This document shows, in pieces, positions 32,477 through 44,300 of a stretch of DNA of 64,000 bases. The notes beneath the pieces are model-generated. The model searched no databases, was not told the DNA's origin, and saw nothing but the letters and a program-made list of their open reading frames with translations. The DNA is from Pelecanus crispus (lineage: Eukaryota > Chordata > Aves > Pelecaniformes > Pelecanidae). The position numbers were made by a program, and so were the translations under genes. How positions within the stretch are numbered: position 1 is the first letter of the stretch; each line of letters opens with the position of its first letter. The stretch spans positions 7,588,542 to 7,652,541 of the forward strand of contig NC_134661.1 of NCBI RefSeq assembly GCF_030463565.1, in the 5' to 3' direction.

Positions 32477-35400
32477 TCAGGCCAGGGCAGCTCGTTTCTC
32501 CTCGGGGGTCTCCTCCAGCAGCTGCATGATCAGTTCGTGGAGGGGTTTGCAGATCTTTGCGTAGCCCCCTCCCGTCAGGTGCAGGAAATCAAACATGTCG
32601 TGGTACGAGATGGTGCCATCTGAGTGCACGAAGCCGACGTCCACATCCAGAAGCTGGACGTTGGGCAGCTTGGGGAGTGAGGCTTTTAGCAGATGATTCA
32701 CCTTGGCGTTCTTCTGCCGCAGCGGGTTTGGCTTCTCTCCACGAGGTAGCAGGCCCTGGCACAAGTAAGAGGCAAAAAGAGCTTCGTATGACTTTAATGG
32801 CACAGCAACGCCTGCCCTCCCTTCCAGTTCAGGCTGCCTTTCAAGATTTAAGACATCTGTGACAAGAGGAACTCATCCCTTGAACCAGACTTACTCCGTC
32901 CAGACCTAATTTGAAACACAACTGAAGGAGCCAGATGAGCTACCAGCGCCACTGGCACAGCACCTGCTTGCCTTTTTTTTTTTATTTTCCCCTCCCTTCA
33001 TACATCTCTGTGCTCTCTGTGTGAGCTTTCAACGGGGTACCGAATGCAGGAGAGGCACCGGCTAACCTGCCCGGACAAGGAAGCCAACCAGGATTTCCAG
33101 TGCGAGCTCTGATCACCTTTTTCTCCCCCCTCACAGGACTTCAACAAGAACATTTCTAAGTGGGACAGCGATACCGCTAACGGGAACGATTACAGCCATC
33201 TCTGGAGGGGCTGAAAGGACGACTCCTGCAAAGCCAAGTGAAGAAGGGGAGGCAGGCACAAAGCGGAAGATAGATAAAGCGGCTGCCCTCCCCGGTAGCG
33301 ATCAGTAACTCCCCGTATCGCAGAGGCACGGTACAGAGAACACGGGCCTTCCGCAGAGCGGTTTGTTTTCACGGCGCTCCCAGAGACGTACCAGTACAAT
33401 AACTTTGGCCTGTGGCTGCTGGGTGTTTATCAGGCGCACGATAGCCTCGATTCCACCTGCTACTTCTTCTGCCGTGTTTTCGTGATTATTTGTTCCAACC
33501 CAAACAACAATGACCTACAAGGAGAAAAGACATTTGCAACTTTTTCAGGACGAGTTACAGTAGGCTTGCCGACCCTACAAACCCTGCGCAAACGTCACCT
33601 GCAACCAGCCAGCTACGTCAAGAGTCGGGCTTAAGGCTAACCCCAAACTGCAAGAGGCCTTCAGCTGTCGGTTATGCCAATTTCTGAACAGCACCTTATG
33701 GGCTTCTGCGCTGGCCCTCAGTGTGGATGAGGAACTGGTACTACTGCAGCTTTGCTGGACAGCCCACGAGACGTCTGAGCCCCCCCCATTTCAGAGCTTC
33801 CTGGCCAACACACTTGTGGGAGCCTACACCAGTCAGAAAGAGTAGTAACGTGTCTTCACACAGTACGGCGTAAGCTTCTTAGGGGCAGGGACAACCGTAC
33901 GGCTCTGCCTTTTATTTTAAAAGGCTGTAAACTGCTAAACAGCAGGCTCGGACACGAGACTGGGGAGCTGATCTGCACCACACATCCTGAACGTCTTTGC
34001 TAACTCTTTACTGAATGCTTCACCATCCTTTTCTGGAGGCCGAGGACGCATGCCGGGCCTGATAGACGCACGGCAACTCCAAACTACAGCTAGCTATAGT
34101 AAGCCGTAGGCCTGGTCAGCGTTTTTTTGCTAGGACTAGAAGGTGGCCTCTATTTATTGATGACACCTTCCCATTTGCACACTCAGCAGCGTAAACCCCG
34201 TGTACGAGACGTACAGCTCTGGTCCCAAACGCTTCTGGTTTAGCCAAACACGTGTCAATACCGGATGCGCGCTCAGTGCCAACGGTTGCTCAAACAACCA
34301 ACGAGTTCTGTTAAGAGTAACAGCTCGCTCAGCTCTGCACCACTCAAGCACCGAAGTCTCGTCTAAGTCAGCACAGGGCTGCCTGGTGTGGCTTTCGGCT
34401 TGTACCTTCGGCTTAATGTTCTCCAGTTCACCGTTCTTCAGTCTCCATAGGACGTGTCCCGTGGTGTCTCCACCGATCCCAAAATTCAACGCGTGAAGCG
34501 GTGAGAAGAGCTCTCGCCATATCTGCAATGAGAAATCAATTTGCTTTTTCAGTGCAGCGTCCTGACCGTGAAAGAAAGATACTACACAGGCAGGTGATGT
34601 CTTCAAGGACACCGAGAGTAGCTGTGAGACCTTCTCCAAGAGCTCGCTCCTGTAAAGGGCATTTAAAGACCAGACGAGGCTTTACTCGGAGGTCCAGCAG
34701 AGATGGAGCTCCTGATGTTCAAGCGCTCCGTCCCGGCACAGAGGAGGGGGAAGTGCCCTCCAGCAGCTATCAGGACACAGAGCATGCTGGCTCTGTTGCA
34801 GACCCCCGCGTCCCTACCTTCCCTAAGTACAGGGCTTCTGAGGAAGGATATCTACGACCTGAAGGAATCCTTTTCGTCACCAGGTAACAAAAGCAGAAAA
34901 AAGGGAAGCAGCTCTTGCAGAACAAAGCTGCTCAGCTGCCACCAGGGCAGAGCAGCAGAACCATTCTGTGCCCCAGCAGAGTTTGAGAGGAAAACCAGCA
35001 TGGCGATGCCTACAGCACCCCGAGGGCTAAACGTGCTCTGGCCGCCCAAGATACACCTGCAGAGATTTCGGCGGCGTGCCCTCGGGAGCGTGGAATCTGA
35101 GACTCAAGGAACCAGCGAGGGGTTGTGCACGTGTGTCACAACAGGGGCAGTCGGTAGTGACTTCAGAGCAAGACTGCAAATAGCTTACAGAGATAAAGGG
35201 GTGGGACTTTGTGCAAGTGCCGGGAGGTTAAGGCAGCGGGGCAGAATAAACCTGAAGGGAAGGCAGCAAAATCGGAATGGAACAGCAGCAATTGGCAGTA
35301 TTGATCACCGGTTGCTGGATTAGAGACACAAGCACTCTAATTCCTACAACCCCACCGTCCTCCTTTCTTGAACAATACCTCATACTGCTGTAGCAACTGC

Positions 35401-36276
35401 ACCATGGAGTCGCCCACGAAGAGCACGTCGGGCTCCTTGTCTTTGCAGTCCAAGACAAACCTATTGTGCTGTTAAAAGAAAGCAGCAAGGTGAGCTCCAA
35501 CCCATAGTTCCTCATGGGTATCTCTGCTGCGGGACAGAAAGGGATGGCTGCCCAGACAGTCCCCCCTGCTGCCGAACTGCGCTATTCCCTCCAACACCCT
35601 TCTCTGCGGTAACCCAGGAGCCACGGGTCGCTCCTCCTGACCACCCAGGCCCCAGGAACAACTGTTGTTCCGGTAAGAGCGGGATCTACACGCATGGAAG
35701 CAGTGAGCCTGTCAGACGCCCATTATACTCAACGATTACAGAACGGAGAAATGAATGGTTAGTCACTGCAGCGAGCAGCCTCCGGCTACTCCTCCCTGCC
35801 CAGGAGGAAGCACCGCAGCGAGGGACGGGCAGTCCCGACACGTCGCCTCTGCTATTTTCAGCTCTGTCGCTCCCTCGCAAAGACGCATGCTAGGAATCGC
35901 CGCTTTGCACTCTGTTTAACAAAGGGCCGAGCGATTTCTCCCAGCCAGCGGGCTGACCAGAGTATTTTCTGAATGGGTTTCACAGTGCAGCCTCTGCCCG
36001 GGTCACACAGCGACACTGCTTTTGGCCTTGCTTCATCGCTACCAGCTGGACCCATGCCGATGGCCTGCCAGCCTCGGGGCAGCGGGGCTGTTACAAACCC
36101 GGGAATGGGAACTGCGACCCGTGGAGTGCTGGCCCAAGAGCCCTCCTAGGAATGAGGATCCCATCTTGCCAGAGCACCATCCCTCCCAGCCTTACCTGCG
36201 ACATCCACCTGTCATCTCCCTGAATATCTTCAGCGGCATGTGGGACCGCGGCCGGATTTGAGTCTCCCTGGCTCAT
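32477..36276 (-). CDS. PAFAH1B2: Platelet-activating factor acetylhydrolase 1b catalytic subunit 2 (alpha-2), complete
   Basis: The alpha-2 subunit removes the sn-2 acetyl group of PAF. It works in the cytosol as a dimer with alpha-1 or itself, bound by LIS1 (PAFAH1B1). Minus-strand coding exons: 36276-36196, 35468-35379, 34522-34406, 33514-33392, 32755-32477 (stop TGA). All phases are 0. The product is 229 residues, the same as human, and nearly identical in sequence from MSQGDSNPAA to EETPEEK. The SGNH-type triad is present: Ser48 in GDSMVQ, and Asp193 and His196 in DFLH; GTNNH supplies the oxyanion Asn. The coding ATG is in the second exon, with acceptor ctcctcag before it at 36284. One notable difference is GDTTGHV at about residue 84 where human has GDTTRHV. 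The gene is divergent from SIK3. Confidence 0.96.
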
Positions 36277-37246
36277 TCTGTTCCTGAGGAGAGAACATTT
36301 TAGAGAAGCTACTTTCAGCGGCTGTTGCGGCGTGCGCGCACTGGGGACAAAGGCTGGCTGGCAAGAAACCGCCGCGCTTCCTGACATTCACAACGGACAA
36401 TTCACGCCTATTCCTACACGCGCGGATGTCTGGCTGACCGTGACATACGCACGACCACCAGATCGGCTCTGCGGACAGCCCTCCCGAAGCAGTCTACCGA
36501 ACATTTGGGCCCGTGAATACAAGGTTATTAAAGAAACCAAAGAAAAGCTGGTTTCAGAGGACGTTCTGCAGGAGCAAACCTCGGCTACGCAAGGCTTTGA
36601 TAATGCAGCAATAATAAAAGCTGGCAGCCTGAGGATTAGCCCCTATTAGTATCAAGATATCCAGCTTACGACAGCGGAGCCTGGTGGTTCGGGTGGATTA
36701 GCCGGCTTTGGGGGATCGCAGCAGTCTCGATCCCCAAGGATCTAACCCGGGGAGGGCAGGGGCCGGTGGGTAACGCTTCCCGCTGCCGCCCCGAGCAGGA
36801 GCAAGGCCCAGCCCTTCCTCCCGAAGCCGGTGCCTGCCCGCAGCAAGCGGCAGCCGCGGGAATGGGGCCGGGGCGAAGGCGGCGGCTGCAGCCGGGCTCC
36901 TCCTCCCCCGGGGCCGGGTTGGAAAACGGGGGGGGGGGGGGAGCGGCGGGCCCAGCCGGCTGCACACCTGCGCCCGGTCAGCAATCGCCGCGGGGCCGGG
37001 TTTATAAGGGCGGCGTCCGGCCATCGCCCCCACCCCACAGGGCAGCTCCTCCTCTTCCTCCGTTACGGCGAGGCCGGCGCCTCCCCGCTGCCAGAGGCGC
37101 CGCGGCGATGGGGCGGAGGGGCCCTCCCGCGGGGCCAGGCCCACCCCTCCCAGGAGCCCGGCGGCGGGGCCGCGGCCCGGGCCTCCCCGCTCCGCCGGCG
37201 GAGGAGGGCGGCGGGGCCGTCCCGGTCCCCGTCCCCGCGCACTCAC

Positions 37247-37420
37247 GGCGGCTGCGGCTCCCCCCGCGACTCCATGGCGCTCTCGGGCGGGCGCCTCCCT
37301 CCCCTCGGCCCGGGCCGCCACCGCGCCTGCGCCGCTCGCCGCTTCCGCTTCCGCCGCCCGCCCTCCGCCAACCACCGCTCGCCCCGGCCGCGCCGCTTCC
37401 GGCCTCGCCGCCGGAAGTCC
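37247..37420 (-). other. PAFAH1B2: Inferred noncoding exon 1 of PAFAH1B2
   Basis: A minus-strand donor (GCC then GTGAGT, boundary 37247/37246) lies in the CpG island about 970 bp upstream of the ATG exon. A 5' UTR exon here fits the mammalian gene, whose first exon is noncoding. The 5' limit is set loosely by the ETS sites near 37400. Confidence 0.45.
37396..37418. promoter_or_regulatory. Inverted pair of ETS/GABP sites
   Basis: CTTCCGG at 37396-37402 and CCGGAAGT at 37411-37418 form an inverted pair, with more cttccg words at 37340-37355. Such sites are typical of housekeeping bidirectional promoters. Confidence 0.5.
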
Positions 37421-37479
37421 CGCCCCGCCCTGCCAGCGGGCCGGCCCCTAGGCGGCGCCCGGCGGCGGCGGCCTCGCCG

Positions 37480-37516
37480 TGACGTCACTCTCCCGGCCGT
37501 GACGTCCGCGGCGTCA
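37480..37516. promoter_or_regulatory. CREB/ATF site cluster in the SIK3-PAFAH1B2 promoter
   Basis: A perfect TGACGTCA lies at 37480-37487, followed by TGACGTCC at 37500-37507 and a CGTCA half-site near 37512. Three CRE-type words in under 40 bp is more than CpG richness alone would suggest. Confidence 0.55.
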
Positions 37517-37651
37517 TTGTCCCCGTCGGCCAGGCGAGGTAAGGCGCGGTGGGGTGGGTGGGGGGTGGGTGTCCGCGATGGCCGGTGACGCCCCGAAAGC
37601 CGTCAGGGGCGCGGTGTGTGACGCCATCGCGCCCGGGACGGGGGGAGGTAA

Positions 37652-38305
<654 letters not shown>

Positions 38306-41300
38306 TGATTTCACCTGGGTAAATATGGAGGTGGACCCGGCGGGTGCTGGGCGAACGCGGGGATGCCGTCTGACGTAAAGGGCAACGCCATCAGCCTCGG
38401 CTTAAGGAGGGCTCTCGGAAATTATTGCCCCGCTTATCCCTTCGGAGGCTTCCAGGGAGACCCCAAGGAACGGGGCGAGACGGGGGCTGCGGGGCAGCGC
38501 TTTCAGCACACGGGCTTCGCTCCCGGCCAGCCGCCCCGGCTGCTGCCGCGGCCCTGGGAACATGGCAGGGACCGGGCAGCAGCGCGAATGCCGCTGCGCA
38601 GCCCCCCGTTAACACCGCGCTCACGGCGAGGGTTCGGAGTCCTCTCCAGAAAGCGTCGCGGGGTGAAAATCGCGACGGAAGCAGAAGCGGGGATGGGGAG
38701 GCAGGCGGGGAGCGGACGGGCCTTGACCAAATCCCGCGACTCCGGGCTGCCGTAGCAGCAGCTTGGGAGCGCGGCAGGTGGAGGCCCTGGGCACGGTTTT
38801 GGCTGGCGTGCTTGCGTTGCCCTCCCGTGAGTTTCAAGAGTCGCGTTGTGTTGAGGCGTTAGGTGTAAACCCAAAGTTACTTTCATTTGTTGAAACCCTG
38901 GCTTTTTGCCTGGGGAACTGAGTACAGTTAATTTCAGGGGCTGTTTAAAAGTCGGCTGCTTAACCCCTCCCGGACAGTTCTTTTCGGCATTGGGCTGTAT
39001 CGGCCTATCTTGCATAAACTGGCGTCTGTTTCTGTGCCTTGGAGTCCTGGGTGCTGCCACCTGACCTGCACCTCGGCTGCTGTTGTTTCGTGCAGGCCCT
39101 GGCCGTGTTTTCCCCATTATAAAGCCAAACTTTGCTGGTTTGGAAGCAGGGGCATTAAGTTCGGGTGCTTCAGAGGCAGGAGACTGGTCCTCCTGAGCGG
39201 AGGTTGCTCCTCCAGGGACGAGCTGCATTCCCCTTTTCAGCCTCCCTCCTTGAGTCAAGGTTTCTTTTGACCGGTGCTAACTTTAAAGTTTGCAAAATAC
39301 TGAAACGGAGGCCATCTTTTGCTTGGGAACTGTTGGTTTTTCTGAAGAATGGCAGAAGGCACGTAAATCTTGCCTGGCAATCCCGTTCAATGTTGACAGG
39401 GCTGAGGCTGGATTTTATGCCTTGCTGGTGGATGATGGAGGAGGATGCTGAGCTTGAAAAGCTCCTGCTTTGCTCCACAGCGGCGTAGGCTTGTTTCTAC
39501 TGCCGTGAAGCAACCGGGGTCAGTTTGTTGGCTTTAGGAAGCTCATTTCTGGCAGGACGGTAGATTTAGTAGTCACCTGCGCCGCTGAGCCTAGCGCAGC
39601 CTGTGCATTCCTGCCATGGTGGGCTCGGTGTGCTCGCGTGTTTCCCTGCGCTGCGAGGAGGAGATGTGATCCCTCTGAACTCCTGGGTGCTCTCCCAGAC
39701 GGAGGAAATACCTGTGCTGGAACAACTGCCATCCGTTCGGCCGTGCCGATGCCTGGAAGGCTGAGCTGGAATAGCTTGGAGCTGAAACTTGACCTGGAAG
39801 CTTTCTCGACTCCGAGGTCAGGTTTCCTTTCACATCCCAGCCCGTGGAGAGGAGCGCGAGTAAATGGATTGTTTTTCACCTGCAAACCCTGAGCACGGTC
39901 GTGTCGGTGCTTTTTCCTTCGCTGATGGGGCAGTTGCCGCTGGCTCCGGGAGAGGAGCGGGGAGGGAGAGAGGAGCGGCCGGTTTCCAGCTCCGGGCCTC
40001 GTGAGGCTTGAGGGGAGGCGTTGGTGTAAAATGCATCGGAAAGGGCGAATCTGTATGGGAAGGCTTTTTTGAATGGCAGTGGGAATACAAAATAATGGTG
40101 CCGAGAGCTTGTTGTCATCACGGTAGTACTTTTAATAGTTTGACTTGATGGAAATGACTTAGAAGAAAGTAAAGCCTTGGCAAAACGGTCCCAGTCAGTG
40201 ATCCAAAACAATTCTTTGATCAAGAAATGCAAACGTAGCCTGATTGCCGAGCGTGCTGCTGCCAGCCCCTTCCTGAGGTGATCTCTTCCAGCAGTAGCTG
40301 TGCCGAAGAATCGGGCAGCGTTCAAATATAGCCACCAAATCCCTGCACAAACTTGACCCCGTGTCACATTCTCTTAGAGAAAGGCTGGTTTGCTCGTCAC
40401 GGCCCCTCCTTGGGAACAGTGCTCGCCTGACGTCTCAAATGGAATTCCATCGCAAATGTCTGCGTAAGCTTAAAAAAAGTATTGTACCCCGTCTTTTTAG
40501 ACCCTTTCAAGAAGGTGAAACTAATAACTATGAAGGCTTGCGTTCCTTGCTGCCCCTGAATTTAAAGGTGGTCTATCGACGAGGCATCGGAGCCTGTTTT
40601 CCTTTCCTATGGACGTTTACCAGGTCAAGCGGGCTTTGACGTGACATCTGAAGATAACAGCCTGAGCGTTCTTGGCTTGCGTCCCCTTTTCCCTAAAAGA
40701 GAAGAGCAGAGAATGGTTTGGGTGCCTGTTCTCCTGTTAAAGGACTGGGATTTTACTAGCCCTTTTGAAACCGAGGACCGCGTTTATTTACAGAGAGGAG
40801 GAGAGCAGCGTGTGCTGCGCACGCCTGGCTCCAATGGTCTGGCACATATTGCTGACACAGAACGTTGCAGTTTACATATAACTGAATTTCACAAGTTGAA
40901 TGTGGGTCAGCAGCGTTGGGGACACTAACGAAAGGGAATGTTAATCATCCTAAAGGGCAGGAGGCCTGCATTCATAATTGTCTCTGCTGGAACTGATGAA
41001 ATGGACGGGAACAGTCGACAATTTATGTGTCAACCGAGCCAGCGATTTACATTCAGTCCCCGGTTATGCAAAGTTGGAATCCTGTGCTCCGTAAGACAGA
41101 GCTATTCTGACGGCCGGACAGGAACTGGAGCCGCTTCTCTGGCTGGGATTAATTGGGCACCTGCAGGATATCTTGCCGCGTCTCTCCTTTTCTGTTTCCT
41201 GCCTTCTGTCCCCCTTTCCTTCGTCCCTTCTCGTCTTTCACAAGAAACCCTTTCTTGTTTCTCTTCTCAGAATCTCCCGAGTGACCTACTGAATGAATTG

Positions 41301-44300
41301 TTCTCCACACAATTTCCATTTATAAATGATCCAAGTGACTTCATTAGAATTCCAGCTCTGTTCAGACACTGGAGTCGTTTTTAATGCCACATTTCTTTTC
41401 ATCAGGCTCGATTGGTGAACGTTCGCAGAGGGGACTCGGCGAATGCGCCGCGAAGCACGTACCTTATGTTCCCGTGCTCTTTGGATCTTGCGCTCCAGCC
41501 TTCAGGAGCTGTTGGGGACGAGGCGGGAGGAGAGGGCTCGCTGCAGCTGCTGTGCCAGGCTGACAGCTCTCTCTGCTCTTCTTCCTTCCCTTCTGCGAGC
41601 TACAGCGTGGCTGGAGACCTAGCCAGGCTGCGGAGCGTGCCTGCCACGGCCGGACTGCCCCTCTGATGTTGTTGCAAGTAATACGTCGCTGTAACTGTTA
41701 AGCCTTCCCTTATTCTGTGAGTTTGAACAGTACTGAGCGTTTCGTTGGGAGGCAAGTGTTCGTTTTCGCCTACATTTTTCTCTTGAAGCAGAGATAAGAA
41801 TTCACGGTCCTGGGAGAACATGGCTACCTCCCAAGTTCAGCGATCTTCCTGCTGTGCTCTCTTAACTTCTCCTGGGCCGGTTTCCACTTATTTTTTGAGT
41901 TCCTGAGCATTTTAAAGAACAGCTATGTAACGTGCAAAGCTAGGAACAAGTGTGACTAGTCGTGCTTAATGGTCTCCTGTTTGAGGGGCTACCTGGAGTT
42001 GTTTTATGGGATCGTAAGCCAAAACCGTGATGCTTTAATCCTTGACAAAACATAGCCCTTCTTCTACCATCGCAAGCACAGTCAGAGAAGGGCTAGAATC
42101 AAGCTGGTTTTTCCCCTAGGTTTTAAGGAGCTGAGCCTCTTCTGGAGAACGGGAGGCATCCCTACTTTCACTTGGAGAGGACATTCCTGTCCGTGAGCCA
42201 AGCGGCTTAGTTTCTGTGCCTTGTCTGTGGGGGAGTCGCAGTTACCAGCAGACCAAAGTTGGCACTGAAATTCTCGGAGGTGGGCACCGTGGCACTTAAA
42301 ACTGGGATAAAAATCCAGCTGGTAGACTTTACTGATAATTAGGCCTTGCTGCTCTGGGAGGAATTGGGCTCGATTTGGTGCGTTTTGCTTGCGGGAATGC
42401 GGGAGGTTCAGGAAGCCACGACAGCTTGTCTGGATGTCTCTCTGCTCAAGTGCAAAGTGCTCTCAGCCTGGTGGGTGGAAGAGTCTCGGCGGCTGCTCCG
42501 TCCTACTCTTCCCTGCCTCCGACGCGCAGCGGTGAGTCTGTGGCTGTGGGGTGACCGCGGATCGCCTCCTCCAGTCAGCATGCCAAGCATGATAATCTCA
42601 GAGTAGGCTGCGTGCCGGTGTGCCGTGATTCATTGTCGTCATGTCAAATGGAAGGTGTTCAACGCCGGTGCTGCTCCTTTCATAATGAGCCATGTGAGGG
42701 CCTCACACGGTCTCCTGTTTTTAAGCATTTTCCTTTTCTTTTTAGTGTTGGTTGGTGCTTCACCTGTCTGGCTGCTTACTGCCCTCGGCCGTAAGAAAGG
42801 CTGATGGCTGTGGACGGTTAATTCCTCGTGTGTCTATTATACAGCCACTCACGTGGCCGTTGTTGTCATCATTGGCGTGCTGTGGAAGGAGTTGTATTTT
42901 AGTTCTCATTTGGTGCAGGGATTTAGTAGAAGTCTAAAAGCTGGAAGTGGACTTGGGCTAAGTGTAGTCGCCACAGCAGGGATAAGAGGGAGCATTTCTT
43001 AAACCTCACAGAGGCATTGACTGTATCAGCTGCAGGCTGAAGAAGTGACATTACACGTTTCATTACAACACTTTTCTTGCTGTAGCAAATAATGTACGAT
43101 TACTGAGAGATTAATGCAAGAGCACAATTAAATTTGAGACCAGGCTGCTCCTGGATGAGTCTTAACACCACAAATGTGTTGAAACAGGGCCAGGAGAACC
43201 AGCTGACAGTGGGGGTGTTCCTGCAGGGGCAGGTGGATGGATGGGCCTGGGGTGCCTGTCCTGCCTTGAGCCTTTTTGGGTGGGGGAGTTGGTTAAACGA
43301 GCCAAGGCTATTAGTACCTGCTTCTCAGCTGAGTTGCTGTTAGCTTAATTGGGGGCTGAGGCAGGTACATCTTGTCTACCTCTTCAGCCTGGCCGCCTCC
43401 CACCTCCTGTCCCTTCCTCCCAAACATGCCAGAGCTTTGGGGCTGCTGCAGGGGCAGGAGACAAGATGAAGCTGTGGGAGCAAAGCAAATGCTGGTCAGC
43501 GGGGTGGCAGCATCTTCGGGCAGGTACAGAAATTGCCACTGTGAGGTAAAGTAGTAGCCGCTGAGAGGAGCGGGAAGAGGAATGGTGGTGACAGTGCAAA
43601 AAGGGATCGGTGTCTCTTGTCTTGGTAGGTGCCTTGCAAAGGCTTTGTGAATGCTGCGGAGGCCTAATTAGGGTTTCTAGAGCCTGTATTCTCATCTGTG
43701 TTTGAAGGAGGAATCGTGTTAGAAGGAAATAAGGAAATAGCAATATGTTGCTGGGAGACTGGGCTCCTTGGGTATTAGCTATTTTCACAGGGAAGCGGCA
43801 GCTAAACTACTTTAACCACATGCCCTCGCTGGGTCGCATATCGGCCTTGTGCAATTGCTACAGAAATCTGCTAGCCCAAGCAGCTTGCCCCTTCTCACCC
43901 TCATCAAGACTATTGTGTAAGGACTGTATGTTCCCCCCACCCCCCGGGAAAGTAAAGCTTTAGGAATTTGCTCCAGCGTTGCCAGCAGAGTAGAAGTTAC
44001 AGTTTATAGTGGAAGTTCTCGTGTGAATTCCAGCTTTCCCTTGCAAGCGCGATGGGTGCTGTCGTCTGTTGGCCCTGGTGCCATCTGCATGGCGCGAGTG
44101 AGATGCTGCCTTCAGTGGAATGTATGCCAGCAAGGGTTAAATCAACTCGAGCATCTCCCTTCAGAGTTTGCGCGGGTTTAAGTAGAGCAATTTGGAAATT
44201 CTCTTGTTAAGCCATTGTACTCATTGATTACAGACGGGGCCTTTCTGCTGATCCCAGTCCAGGGGTTTAATATGCCACATTAACACTTAAATGAAGAAAC

